Shown here: in pieces, positions 7,119 to 14,739 of the stretch
Layout of the letters: each line of letters begins with the position of its first letter
Numbering within the stretch: the stretch's first letter is position 1
NCBI GenBank assembly: GCA_031253495.1
Contig: JAIRWC010000030.1
Location: forward strand, 1 to 56,707
DNA: 56,707 nt
Origin: Oscillospiraceae bacterium
GTDB taxonomy: Bacteria > Bacillota > Clostridia > Oscillospirales > Ruminococcaceae
Direction: 5' to 3'
Notes under the pieces: generated by a model
Told to the model about the DNA's origin: nothing
Databases searched by the model: none
Seen by the model: the letters and a program-made list of their open reading frames with translations, nothing else
Translations under genes and position numbers: made by a program

Positions 7119-8932
7119 ACGCCGCGCTGCCTCATTTGAGGGAAAAAGCGTCTAAACTGCCGCTCTCCCCCGGCGTTTACCTTATGAAAGACAAAGCGGG
7201 GGAAGTTATCTATATCGGAAAGGCGAAGCAGTTAAAGAACCGCGTGTCGTCTTATTTCGCCAACGCGGGCGCCCATACGGGCAAGACCGCGAAATTAGTT
7301 GAAAAGATACGCGATTTCGACTTTATCGTAACTTTTACCGAGCTTGACGCGCTGGTGCTGGAATCGAGCCTTATAAAACAGCGCCGCCCCAAGTATAACA
7401 TACTTTTGAAAGACGCGCGGGGTTATAACTACGTTAAGGTTTCGGGGGGGAAATACCCCCGCTTGACTTACGCCCACAACGCCGACGACAAAACCGCCGA
7501 ATACATAGGGCCTTACGCCAGCGGTTTTACCGTGAGGCAGTCCGTCGCCGACGCCAACAGGATTTTCATGCTGCCGTCGTGCTCGCGGAAGTTTCCCGAA
7601 GAGTTCAACAAATCGCGCCCGTGCCTGAATTATCAAATTAAGCGGTGCGCGGGCATATGTTTGGGGGGCGTTTCCGAGGGGGAGTACAGGCAAAGGGTCA
7701 AGTCGGCGGTTAATTACATCAAAGGCGGCAGCAAGGAGAGCGTAAGGCGCTTAACCGCCGAAATGTCCGAAGCCGCCGAAAACCTCGACTTTGAAAAGGC
7801 CGCGCGGCTGCGCGACCAGATTAACGCGATTAAACGCGTGGAATCGGTTCAAAGCGTGCAGTCTTCCAAAACTTCCGATTACGACGTCGTCGCGCTCGCG
7901 GGGAGCACAAACGCGGCGGCGACCGTCATAAAATACCGGAACGGCAGGCTGACGGACAAGGAAAGTTTTTATCTCGGCGGCGGATACGGCGAAGAGCAAA
8001 CGCGCGAGGAATTTCTTTTGGAATATTATTCCGGCGGCGGCATACCGCCGGAGATATACCTTGACGGCGAGATAGAGAACAAAGAGTTAATCGCCGAGTA
8101 TATGAGCGAAAAATCGGGGCGAAAGGTGAGCGTTACCGTTCCGAAAAGGGGCGGGGGGCTGACGTCGGTTATGCTGGCCAAGAGCAACGCGGCGGAATAT
8201 CTGTCGCTGAAGACCGGGCGCGCCGCGAAAGAGGCGGCGGCGCTTGAGGAATTGGCGAAGCTGCTCGGTTTGCCGGCGCCCCCGGAACATATAGAGTGCT
8301 ACGACATTTCCAACATCGGCGAAAGCGCGAAAACGGGCGGCATGGTCGTTTACCGCGGCGGCAAGCCTTACGGGAAGGGCTACCGCAAATTCACGGTCAA
8401 AGAAGTGGCGGGATTGGACGATTACGCCTGCATGAGGGAAGTGGTGGGGCGCCGGCTTAAACGCTACGTTGACGGCGACGAAGGGTTTAAGCCGCTTCCG
8501 GATTTGATTTTGCTTGACGGGGGGAAAGGGCACGTTTCGGCGGTGAAAGAGGTTTTGGACGGGTTTAAACTTGATATAAGCCTGTTCGGTTTGGTGAAGG
8601 ATTCAAAACATAAAACCAGGGCGATTGCCTCTTCCGGCGGAGAAATCCAAATCGGCGCCAATAAGGGCGCGTTTTCCCTGCTGTCCAAGATTCAAGAAGA
8701 GGTTCATCGGTTTTCGGTCGCGTTCACGCGGGAAAAGCATAAAAAAGGGGCGTTCGAGCTGACTTTAACCGCCGTTCCCGGAATCGGGGAGGCGAAAGCG
8801 GCGGCGCTGCTCAAACGGTTTAAGACCAAGGCCGCCTTGAAAGCCGCCGCCGTCGGCGAGTTGAGGGAAACCGCGAAAATCAGCGAGGAAAAAGCGCGGG
8901 AATTACACGATTTTATAAAGGAAAACATGTGA
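7115..8932 (+). CDS. uvrC: Excinuclease ABC subunit C
   Basis: UvrC makes both incisions around UvrAB-marked DNA lesions. The 605-residue protein has an N-terminal GIY-YIG nuclease (PGVYLMKDKAGEVIYIGKAKQLKNR), a Cys-rich CLNYQIKRCAGICLG segment, a UVR motif (ENLDFEKAARLRDQI), the RNase H-like endonuclease domain (ECYDISNIGE, LLDGGKGH) and C-terminal helix-hairpin-helix motifs (AVPGIGEAKAAALLKRF). All parts are present at normal spacing. Translation is coupled to degV (ATGA). Confidence 0.96.
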   Translation: MNAALPHLREKASKLPLSPGVYLMKDKAGEVIYIGKAKQLKNRVSSYFANAGAHTGKTAKLVEKIRDFDFIVTFTELDALVLESSLIKQRRPKYNILLKDARGYNYVKVSGGKYPRLTYAHNADDKTAEYIGPYASGFTVRQSVADANRIFMLPSCSRKFPEEFNKSRPCLNYQIKRCAGICLGGVSEGEYRQRVKSAVNYIKGGSKESVRRLTAEMSEAAENLDFEKAARLRDQINAIKRVESVQSVQSSKTSDYDVVALAGSTNAAATVIKYRNGRLTDKESFYLGGGYGEEQTREEFLLEYYSGGGIPPEIYLDGEIENKELIAEYMSEKSGRKVSVTVPKRGGGLTSVMLAKSNAAEYLSLKTGRAAKEAAALEELAKLLGLPAPPEHIECYDISNIGESAKTGGMVVYRGGKPYGKGYRKFTVKEVAGLDDYACMREVVGRRLKRYVDGDEGFKPLPDLILLDGGKGHVSAVKEVLDGFKLDISLFGLVKDSKHKTRAIASSGGEIQIGANKGAFSLLSKIQEEVHRFSVAFTREKHKKGAFELTLTAVPGIGEAKAAALLKRFKTKAALKAAAVGELRETAKISEEKARELHDFIKENM

Positions 8933-8941
8933 AGCGAAGCC

Positions 8942-9967
8942 ATGCGTATAATCACGGGAACCGCCAAGGGGAAGCGCCTTAAGGCGCCCTCCGGCTCGAA
9001 TACCCGCCCTACCGCCGCCGCTTTGAAAGAAGCCATGTTCAGCGCCGTTCAGTTCGACGTCGGCGAAGCGGCGGTTTTGGATTTGTTCGCCGGTTCGGGG
9101 CAGTTGGGGATAGAGGCGTTAAGCCGCGGCGCGAAGAAAGCGTATTTCGTCGACGCGTCGTCGGCGGCGGTTGCGGTCATACGCGAAAACCTGTCGGCCG
9201 CCGGTCTTTCGGGAAAAGCGCGGGTCTTGCGGTTGCCCGCCGACGCGTTTTTGCGCGTCGTCAAAGAGACTTTCGACATAGCGTTTCTCGACCCGCCTTA
9301 CGGGAAAAACGCCGTCGCCGAAATTTTGCCGTCGCTAATCCCGAAAATGAGCCTTAACGGCATTATCGTCTGCGAGCATGAAACGAAAGCCGCGTCGCCC
9401 GAAACCGCGGGCGGCTTTAAGGCGAGTAAGGTTTATACCTGCGGCGCGAAGAGCGTAACAATTTACAGAAAACGGGAGGAACGAATGGTAACCGCTATTT
9501 ATCCGGGGAGTTTCGACCCCGTAACCTTCGGGCATATCGACATCATAAAAAGGGCGGCGAAACTGTTCGATAAAATCGTCGTTTTGGTTTCAATCAACCC
9601 CGCCAAGCCCGCCGATTTTTCCATCGGGGAACGGGTCGATTTCCTTCGCAGATGCACGAAGAAGATAAAGAATATTGAAATTGACAGCGATTCGGGCTTG
9701 TTTATAGATTATTTTAAGAAAAAGGGCGCCGACGTTATCGTAAAAGGGATTCGCGCTATGTCGGATTTTGAGTACGAGTTCCAAATGGCTTTAATCAACA
9801 AGGACTTGTACCACCCGGCCGAAACCGTGTTCCTTTCCGCGGACGCGGCGAGTATGTTCCTTTCCTCCAGCGCCGTCAAGCAGATTGCCATGTTCGGCGG
9901 GGATATAAGCGCGTTTGTGCCGGACTGTATTCTTAAAGACATTTTAGAAAGGATGAGAATAAAATGA
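8942..9967 (+). CDS. RsmD-CoaD fusion: 16S rRNA methyltransferase and phosphopantetheine adenylyltransferase in one frame
   Basis: Residues 1-181 are RsmD, which methylates G966 of 16S rRNA: MRIITGTAKGKRL, the SAM loop LDLFAGSGQLGIEALSRGA and the catalytic FLDPPYG. Residues 182-341 are a full-length CoaD, which makes dephospho-CoA from phosphopantetheine and ATP: YPGSFDPVTFGHIDII, IVKGIRAMSDFEYEFQM and SSSAVKQIA. No stop codon separates them. The join is at ATG 9485, which still has GGGAGG at 9474-9479 in front of it. So the cell may make both a fusion and a free CoaD from the internal start. Both halves look catalytically complete. The two genes are often neighbours in Clostridia; loss of the rsmD stop would explain the fusion. 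Confidence 0.88.
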   Translation: MRIITGTAKGKRLKAPSGSNTRPTAAALKEAMFSAVQFDVGEAAVLDLFAGSGQLGIEALSRGAKKAYFVDASSAAVAVIRENLSAAGLSGKARVLRLPADAFLRVVKETFDIAFLDPPYGKNAVAEILPSLIPKMSLNGIIVCEHETKAASPETAGGFKASKVYTCGAKSVTIYRKREERMVTAIYPGSFDPVTFGHIDIIKRAAKLFDKIVVLVSINPAKPADFSIGERVDFLRRCTKKIKNIEIDSDSGLFIDYFKKKGADVIVKGIRAMSDFEYEFQMALINKDLYHPAETVFLSADAASMFLSSSAVKQIAMFGGDISAFVPDCILKDILERMRIK

Positions 9968-10416
9968 GCATCGAAGAAATTTTGGAAATGATGGACGAAA
10001 CGCTTGACAAAGCCGTCGCCGTGCCTTTTTCGGGGAAGAAAAGCCTGATTGACGTCGAGAAGATGCACGAGCTGGTTTATGAAATACGTTCCAATATGCC
10101 TAAGGAAATCGAGCAGGCGAGGAATTTGGTCGGCGAGCGCAAGATTATTATGAACGAGGCGCGGAGCGAAGCCGACGCGATTATAAAGAAAGCGGAAGAA
10201 CGGGCGAAGAGCCTCGTTTCCCATCAGGAAATCACGCGCCTGGCGCAATCGCGCGCCGAGGAAATCATGATAAACGCGCAGCAAAAATCGAAGGAACTGC
10301 GCCACACCACCAACGATTACGTCGACAATATGCTCGGCAAGGCGGAAGAACTGCTTTCGCGGAATTTGGCCGACATCAAAAAGGCGCGCATGGCGTTAAA
10401 AAGCACGGGGAAATAA
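9964..10416 (+). CDS. Coiled-coil protein downstream of coaD
   Basis: A 150-residue, almost entirely helical protein. A short N-terminal helix is followed by a long charged coiled coil (about 40-140) rich in Glu, Lys, Arg and Ala, without a signal peptide or membrane segment. Similar proteins directly after coaD in Clostridia are often labelled 'ATPase' although no P-loop is visible here. The coiled coil recalls DivIVA or the b-subunit stalk of ATP synthase only in general form. The start overlaps the coaD stop (ATGA), so it is in the same operon. Confidence 0.72.
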   Translation: MSIEEILEMMDETLDKAVAVPFSGKKSLIDVEKMHELVYEIRSNMPKEIEQARNLVGERKIIMNEARSEADAIIKKAEERAKSLVSHQEITRLAQSRAEEIMINAQQKSKELRHTTNDYVDNMLGKAEELLSRNLADIKKARMALKSTGK

Positions 10417-10468
10417 ACGCTTAAAAATTCTGTCGTATAAGAAAAGGCGCGGGAAAGGAGCGCGGGAA

Positions 10469-11704
10469 TTGAACGATATATTATCAAAGAAAATAGTGCC
10501 GTATTTTCAGCCGATTATCGCCGCGGACACCAACGACATATACGCTTATGAGGCGTTGGGCAGGTATATTGACGACGACGGCTCCGTGAAGTCTTTGGGG
10601 GCTTTTTTTTCCGACGGGTCCGTTTCCGCAAAGGACGCGCTTCAGGTTGACAGGATAGTGAGGAAGCAGGCTTTGAAAAAGTTCGCCGAGGAGAGGAAAG
10701 AGGAATACCTTTTCATCAATATGCGGCTTGAATGGATAGCCAAATACGAGAACAGACCGGACGAGGCGCCCACCGTTTCATGGGCGAAAGAGTTCGGCGT
10801 GGATTTGAGGAAACTCGTAATCGAAATCACGGAAGAAGAGTTTTTCGCCGACCGCGAACCCGTCGCCAATATTATCGCCTATTATAAAAGCATGGGATGC
10901 CGCATCGCCATCGACGACTACGGGAAGTGCGCGAGCGATATCGGCCGTCTCGCCTTGCTTTCCCCCGATATTCTCAAATTAGATATGAGCTGCGTGCATA
11001 AAAGCGAGAAATCCTACCACTATCGCGAATATATGAAAGCCATTTCGTCGTTCGCGGAACGAGTCGGGATTGAGGCGCTTTACGAGGGGATAGAAACGCA
11101 GGCCCAGCTTGATATCTGCATAGGTTCAAAGGGCAGATATTACCAGGGGTTTTTGCTCGCGGAACCGCAGCCGTCAATCTTAAGCCCGAGCGCCAGCCGC
11201 AGCGTTTTTTCGTCGTCGTCCCGACGGCTGATTAACCGTTTGCACGAAAAGGCGGACCGCGTGAACTCGCGCCGCAAATACTGGGATTCACGCGTGGAGG
11301 GATTTTTTTCAAAAAAGGCGTTCGACGCTTCCGGAGAGGACGACGTCAACGATTATTTTTCGCGGATGTTCGCCGAGCTGTCCCCGCATATAAGGCGGAT
11401 TTTCCTCTGCAACAAATGGGGCGACCAATTGTCGTACAACATAGAGGCGGAAAACGGGGAAGTCAAAGCGAACGATTACAGGCGCAGGAACTGGCTGTGG
11501 CGCGGGTATTTCCAAGAAGCGCTGACCATGCTCGGTTCCGGGATGAAAAGCCATCTTACCGACGCTTATCGGGACGTGACGACCAAGGAAAAAATATATA
11601 CCTATATTTTTTCGATTAACGAGGATTTGTACCTGTTCATTGATATTTTGCAGTCCAAAAACGCGGATTGCGAATTAAACGGGCGGGCTTTGCCGAAAAA
11701 TTAA
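10469..11704 (+). CDS. EAL-domain cyclic-di-GMP phosphodiesterase with YkuI-type sensor domain
   Basis: Start is TTG 10469 with AAAGGAG eight bases upstream. Residues 1-245 form an EAL domain with YEALGRY (the EAL motif), FINMRLEW, VIEITEEEF, IAIDDYGKCASDI, ILKLDMSC and EALYEGIET. The metal-binding and catalytic residues are thus largely kept, so it probably hydrolyses c-di-GMP. Residues 270-405 resemble the PAS/Cache-like C-terminal domain of Bacillus YkuI (HIRRIFLCNKWGDQLSYN, RNWLWRGYF). No GGDEF domain or membrane segment is seen. 411 residues is the expected length for YkuI-like proteins. Confidence 0.85.
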   Translation: MNDILSKKIVPYFQPIIAADTNDIYAYEALGRYIDDDGSVKSLGAFFSDGSVSAKDALQVDRIVRKQALKKFAEERKEEYLFINMRLEWIAKYENRPDEAPTVSWAKEFGVDLRKLVIEITEEEFFADREPVANIIAYYKSMGCRIAIDDYGKCASDIGRLALLSPDILKLDMSCVHKSEKSYHYREYMKAISSFAERVGIEALYEGIETQAQLDICIGSKGRYYQGFLLAEPQPSILSPSASRSVFSSSSRRLINRLHEKADRVNSRRKYWDSRVEGFFSKKAFDASGEDDVNDYFSRMFAELSPHIRRIFLCNKWGDQLSYNIEAENGEVKANDYRRRNWLWRGYFQEALTMLGSGMKSHLTDAYRDVTTKEKIYTYIFSINEDLYLFIDILQSKNADCELNGRALPKN

Positions 11705-11719
11705 TTTTGAAAATATATA

Positions 11720-11750
11720 TTGACATTGTGTGAATATTTATATACAATGT
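11720..11750 (+). promoter_or_regulatory. Toxin-antitoxin promoter with inverted-repeat operator
   Basis: TTGACA 11720-11725 and TACAAT 11743-11748 (17 bp apart) are overlapped by an inverted repeat, ACATTGT (11723-11729) and ACAATGT (11744-11750). The arm centres are 21 bp apart, two helical turns. This is a likely binding site for the ribbon-helix-helix antitoxin to repress its own operon. Confidence 0.6.
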
Positions 11751-11766
11751 TAATGAGGTGATGATT

Positions 11767-12018
11767 ATGGCTCAAACAACGTTGAATGTCCGCATGGATG
11801 CAGACTTAAAAAAATCTCTGGAAAAGTTTTGCGCGGATGTCGGCATAAATACTTCCGTAGCCGTCAATATGTTTGCCAGAATTGTGGTCAGAGATCAAAG
11901 ACTACCGTTTGAAGTGTCAGCAAAACCATACAGTTTGACTGAGGTTGAATTGTTGCGGCGCATTAACAATCTCGAAAGCGGTGGTGGGACGGAGCATGAA
12001 ATAATTGAGGCGGACTGA
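11767..12018 (+). CDS. RelB/DinJ-family antitoxin
   Basis: The start at ATG 11767 is chosen because GAGGTG (11755-11760) is six bases upstream; ATG 11761 and GTG 11758 are in frame but too close. The 83-residue product opens with TTLNVRMDADLKKSLEKFC, a ribbon-helix-helix DNA-binding fold of the RelB/DinJ type. The acidic C-terminal tail should bind the toxin. The stop overlaps the toxin start by one base. Sequence here is visibly AT-richer than its neighbours and uses codons such as AAA and ATA more freely, suggesting acquired DNA. Confidence 0.85.
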   Translation: MAQTTLNVRMDADLKKSLEKFCADVGINTSVAVNMFARIVVRDQRLPFEVSAKPYSLTEVELLRRINNLESGGGTEHEIIEAD

Positions 12019-12281
12019 TGAAGAAGCTGTGGGATGACAATGCATGGGAAGAATATGAGTATTGGCAAGGCCAAGACCGCAAAACTCTTAAAAAAATTAA
12101 TAGGCTTATAAAAAGCATCGAACGCAACGGCTATGAATGCGAAAGCAAACCTAAACCGCTCAAGCATGATTTGTCAGGTTATTGGAGTGTCAGGATAGAC
12201 AAAGAAAACCGTTTGATATTCAAAATTGATAATGACGTCTTGAAAATCGCAGCTTGTCGCGGGCATTACGACGACGATTAA
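12018..12281 (+). CDS. YoeB/Txe-family mRNA interferase toxin, catalytic Glu replaced
   Basis: 87 residues that align without gaps to E. coli YoeB as I recall its sequence: W5, W10, Y13, YWQ at 15-17, KKIN, KPLKHDLSG, WSVRI, Arg65 and the C-terminal CRGHY with His83-Tyr84. YoeB toxins cut mRNA in the ribosomal A site. Position 46, the catalytic Glu in E. coli (KPEPLKH), is Lys here (KPKPLKH). Arg65, His83 and Tyr84 are kept. The toxin may therefore be weak or inactive. The gene is AT-rich like its antitoxin. Confidence 0.88.
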   Translation: MKKLWDDNAWEEYEYWQGQDRKTLKKINRLIKSIERNGYECESKPKPLKHDLSGYWSVRIDKENRLIFKIDNDVLKIAACRGHYDDD

Positions 12282-12283
12282 AC

Positions 12284-12370
12284 CACATCCGCCATTCCGT
12301 TGAAGGCGGGCGCGATTTCAAGGTCCGGAAGAACGGGCTGTATTTCTTCGCGAAAAACATATTCGATTAA
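12284..12370 (+). pseudogene. Possible 3' remnant of an interrupted gene
   Basis: After the toxin stop an open stretch reads HSVEGGRDFKVRKNGLYFFA followed by KNIFD and a stop at 12368. It has no start codon of its own and returns to the GC-rich codon choice of the neighbours, unlike the toxin-antitoxin pair. It may be the tail of a gene displaced when that pair arrived. I cannot name the parent protein. Confidence 0.3.
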
Positions 12371-12410
12371 GGCGGGCGGTTCGCAATTTTTTGTTTCTTT
12401 ATAAAATCCC

Positions 12411-12439
12411 TTGACAAATCAAAAAACATCGTTTATAAT
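12411..12439 (+). promoter_or_regulatory. Promoter of infC-rpmI-rplT
   Basis: TTGACA 12411-12416 and TATAAT 12434-12439, spacer 17 bp, a near-consensus strong promoter. The start would be about 12446, leaving a leader of about 245 bases before infC. Confidence 0.8.
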
Positions 12440-12692
12440 TAACCGCAGTAGATAAACGTAAGCGGAGTTACCGCGCCCGCCGACCTTATGAGTTTGCCGG
12501 CTGTTTATGGAAGGCTTGTACGGCCGTTTGACGGAAGGCTTGCCGTTTACGGAAGGCTTGTACGGTCGTTTGACGGAAGGCTTGCCGTTTACGGAAGGCT
12601 TGTACGACCGTTTGACGGAAGGCTTGTACGGTCTTTCGTGGAGCGCGGGGTATCCTCGCGCTTTCGGCGTTTATGAAAGGGAGTGTACTTCT
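12440..12692 (+). promoter_or_regulatory. infC operon leader
   Basis: A long 5' leader in the place where Firmicutes carry the L20 autoregulatory leader. It has a small hairpin (GCGG 12462-12465 with CCGC 12471-12474) and then the 42-bp repeats. One reading frame, ATG 12488 to TGA 12676, is open across all repeats and ends at the infC ribosome site (AAAGGGAG, 12676-12683). It could be a coupled upstream peptide but has no convincing ribosome site. Regulation by L20 is inferred from position only. Confidence 0.45.
12504..12629 (+). repeat. 42-bp tandem repeat, three copies, in the infC leader
   Basis: Three units (12504-12545, 12546-12587, 12588-12629) differ at only a few positions. Each is built from two related halves around GGAAGGCTTG. 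The 42-bp length keeps reading frames open, but the infC start lies downstream, so the array is most likely untranslated or part of a leader peptide. Confidence 0.88.
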
Positions 12693-13268
12693 ATCAGCAC
12701 AAAAAATCTGCTCGTCAACGACGACATACGGTTGCCGGAGGTGCGCGTCGTCGGCGAAAAAGGCGAAGCGCTCGGCATAATGTCAGGGAGGGACGCGCAG
12801 GCGCTCGCGGACAAAGCCGACCTTGACCTCGTGTTAATCGCGCCTCAAGGGGTTCCGCCCGTCTGTCGCATAATGGATTACGGCAAATACCGCTTTGAAC
12901 AGTCCAAGCGGGAGAAAGACCAGCGCAAAAACCAACAGCAGACGCAACTGAAAGAAGTGAGGCTTTCCCTTAACATTGACACGAACGACTTTAACACGAA
13001 GGTGAACCACGCGATAAAGTTCCTTAAGGCGGGGGACAAGGTTAAGGTAACAATCAGGTTCAAAGGGCGGGAGGTTACGCACCTCAATTTAGGGAAAAAG
13101 CTGATGGAAAAGTTTAAAGAGGCGTGTTCCGAGGCGGGCGTGTCCGACGAAAAGCCGTCGAAGCTCGAAGGCAGGTTTTACGCCGCCGTCATTTTGCCCA
13201 AGACGGACAAAGCCCCCAAAAAACCTAAAAATACCGAAAAAAGCAAAGGAGAGCGGGATGAAAAATAA
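12693..13268 (+). CDS. infC: Translation initiation factor IF-3, apparent ATC start
   Basis: IF-3 binds the 30S subunit, prevents subunit joining and rejects wrong start codons. The protein begins STKNLLVNDDIRLPEVRVV, matching IF-3 N-termini, and has PPVCRIMDYGKYRFE and KEVRLSLNIDTNDFNTKVNH. No in-frame ATG, GTG or TTG lies at the right place. ATC 12693 is nine bases after AAAGGGAG and gives 191 residues. An ATG 62 codons upstream would add repeat-encoded sequence unlike IF-3. Rare AUU/AUC-type starts are known for infC, where they allow IF-3 to limit its own synthesis. Confidence 0.85.
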   Translation: MSTKNLLVNDDIRLPEVRVVGEKGEALGIMSGRDAQALADKADLDLVLIAPQGVPPVCRIMDYGKYRFEQSKREKDQRKNQQQTQLKEVRLSLNIDTNDFNTKVNHAIKFLKAGDKVKVTIRFKGREVTHLNLGKKLMEKFKEACSEAGVSDEKPSKLEGRFYAAVILPKTDKAPKKPKNTEKSKGERDEK

Positions 13269-13458
13269 AATCAAAACCCACAGCGGCGCGAAAAAACGGT
13301 TTAAGCTCACTAAAACCGGCAGGGTGAAATATCAGCAGGTAAACCGCCGGCACAGGCTCACCCAAAAGGATTCCAAACGGAAGAGAATCAATCGCGGCGC
13401 GGCGTATATCGACCAATCCGACGAAGCGCGGGTAAAGACGCTGATACCGTATAAATAA
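13258..13458 (+). CDS. rpmI: 50S ribosomal protein L35
   Basis: 66 basic residues with [19 protein letters not shown] and [14 protein letters not shown], the complete L35 signature and length. The start lies inside the last codons of infC, with AAAGGAGAG upstream, so it is translationally coupled. L35 is a late-assembling large-subunit protein. A GC hairpin (GGGCG/CGCCC, 13467-13479) separates it from rplT. Confidence 0.95.
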   Translation: MKNKIKTHSGAKKRFKLTKTGRVKYQQVNRRHRLTQKDSKRKRINRGAAYIDQSDEARVKTLIPYK

Positions 13459-13510
13459 AACGCGCGGGGCGCCGCGCCCGTTTGACAACAAAACAGGAGG
13501 TACGGAGAAA

Positions 13511-13864
13511 ATGGCAAGAGTAAAAGGCGCGCTCGCGACCCGTAAAAGGAGGAACAAAACCTTAAAGCTGGCTAAAGGCTATTGGGGCGCGAAAAGCAAA
13601 CTTTTTAAAACCGCGAAAGAGGCGGTGTATAAATCGGGGCGGTACGCCTATATCAGCAGGCGGCTCAAGAAAAGGGATTTCAGGAAATTGTGGATTACGA
13701 GGATATCCGCCGCCTGCAAATCGAACGGCATGAATTATTCGACTTTTATCAACGGGCTGAAAAAGGCGAATATCGGGTTGAACCGCAAAATGCTTTCCGA
13801 GATAGCAATCAACGACGGGGCGGGGTTCGCGGTCCTTTGCGAAAAGGCGAAAGCGGCGGTATAA
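13511..13864 (+). CDS. rplT: 50S ribosomal protein L20
   Basis: 117 residues, standard L20 length. [29 protein letters not shown] and the C-terminal [18 protein letters not shown] are diagnostic in parts. AGGAGG lies 11 bases before the ATG. In Bacillus, L20 represses this operon by binding the infC leader; the long leader here would allow that, but no L20 site was identified. The operon ends at the terminator right behind it. Confidence 0.96.
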   Translation: MARVKGALATRKRRNKTLKLAKGYWGAKSKLFKTAKEAVYKSGRYAYISRRLKKRDFRKLWITRISAACKSNGMNYSTFINGLKKANIGLNRKMLSEIAINDGAGFAVLCEKAKAAV

Positions 13865-13872
13865 AAATACGA

Positions 13873-13909
13873 AAGCTGTATGGTTATCGAGACGACCGTA
13901 CAGCTTTTT
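13873..13909 (+). terminator. Terminator of the infC operon
   Basis: AAGCTGTATGG (13873-13883) pairs with CCGTACAGCTT (13896-13906) with one G-U pair, a 12-base loop and T5. Confidence 0.85.
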
Positions 13910-13913
13910 GAAG

Positions 13914-14699
13914 TCAGCTTTCAGGCGTTCGCGGGGTGAAGTATAAGGCGTAAAACGCCGCGCTCGCCGCCGAAGCGGTTATGGGCGACTTTAAAAGCAC
14001 GGACAAATCGACGCCGCGCGAATGGTTCGCGAAAGCGATTGACGGCAGCGAAAAAGCGGCGGCGAGTATGGTCGCCAGCGTTAGGCACGAGCAGACGATT
14101 ATCCCGCGTTTGTCTATCCCCTTCGCCAAGAATATAAAATTTGAAATCGTCATAACCGCGATTAACGCGCCGTTGAGCCAAGAGAAAATCATGTGGTTTA
14201 TCTGCGCCAGTATAATCGAGACAAAAAATCCCGCGAACGCCCCGATAACCGCGCCGAGCGCACCCAAAAGCGCCGGTTTCAAGGGGAGGCGGGGGGAACT
14301 TTGATCGGCGGGCGCGGCTTTCAAATCCGCGACGGCGGATTTTTCGGCGGGCGACGGTTCGCGCCCGCTTTCCGACAAGGCGTTAGTTATGACGTTCGCG
14401 GCTTCAAGCAGCAACGGAAGATTTTCCTGCGACGTCAGATACGCGGAAAACTTGGCGAACACGGCGGTTTTCCCGAAATTAAGGCTGTTTACCGCGTTTT
14501 TCGGCATCGTTTCGTATAACGCGTGAAAATCGCAGCCCGAACCCGCTTCGGCGAACACGGCGAGGATAAACTCCCCCGCGCGTTTGTCGTCCGCGATTAT
14601 CGCGTCATAACCGTTAATTTTCCCGGTAAGCGCGAGGTCGTCGGCGTTGAACGCCAAGCCCAGTTCGCCGTCTAATTTTGACAGTTCGGAATAAATCAT
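13914..14699 (-). CDS. Membrane protein of unknown function
   Basis: A 261-residue protein on the minus strand. Residues 1-130 are soluble and mixed in charge, followed by a low-complexity Ala/Pro/Ser linker. The C-terminal 120 residues hold four hydrophobic segments (for example LLGALGAVIGAFAGFFVSII). I recognise no family. It stands alone between two + strand operons with its own promoter 6 bases upstream of the ATG, so its mRNA is probably leaderless. No Shine-Dalgarno is visible. Confidence 0.7.
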   Translation of the reverse strand: MIYSELSKLDGELGLAFNADDLALTGKINGYDAIIADDKRAGEFILAVFAEAGSGCDFHALYETMPKNAVNSLNFGKTAVFAKFSAYLTSQENLPLLLEAANVITNALSESGREPSPAEKSAVADLKAAPADQSSPRLPLKPALLGALGAVIGAFAGFFVSIILAQINHMIFSWLNGALIAVMTISNFIFLAKGIDKRGIIVCSCLTLATILAAAFSLPSIAFANHSRGVDLSVLLKSPITASAASAAFYALYFTPRTPES

Positions 14700-14705
14700 G
14701 GGTAA

Positions 14706-14734
14706 ATAATAACACAGTAACGGCAGGTTGTCAA
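14706..14734 (-). promoter_or_regulatory. Promoter placing transcription start at the ATG
   Basis: On the minus strand TTGACA (14734-14729) and TATTAT (14711-14706) are 17 bp apart. Only six bases separate the -10 from the ATG at 14699, so the expected first base of the mRNA is the A of the start codon. Confidence 0.65.
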
Positions 14735-14739
14735 GATTT

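Noticed and set aside
12507-12692. N-terminal extension of IF-3 by 62 residues
   Set aside because: It encodes only the repeat array and a linker, has no ribosome site, and is unlike any IF-3 N-terminus; AAAGGGAG before ATC 12693 fits better.
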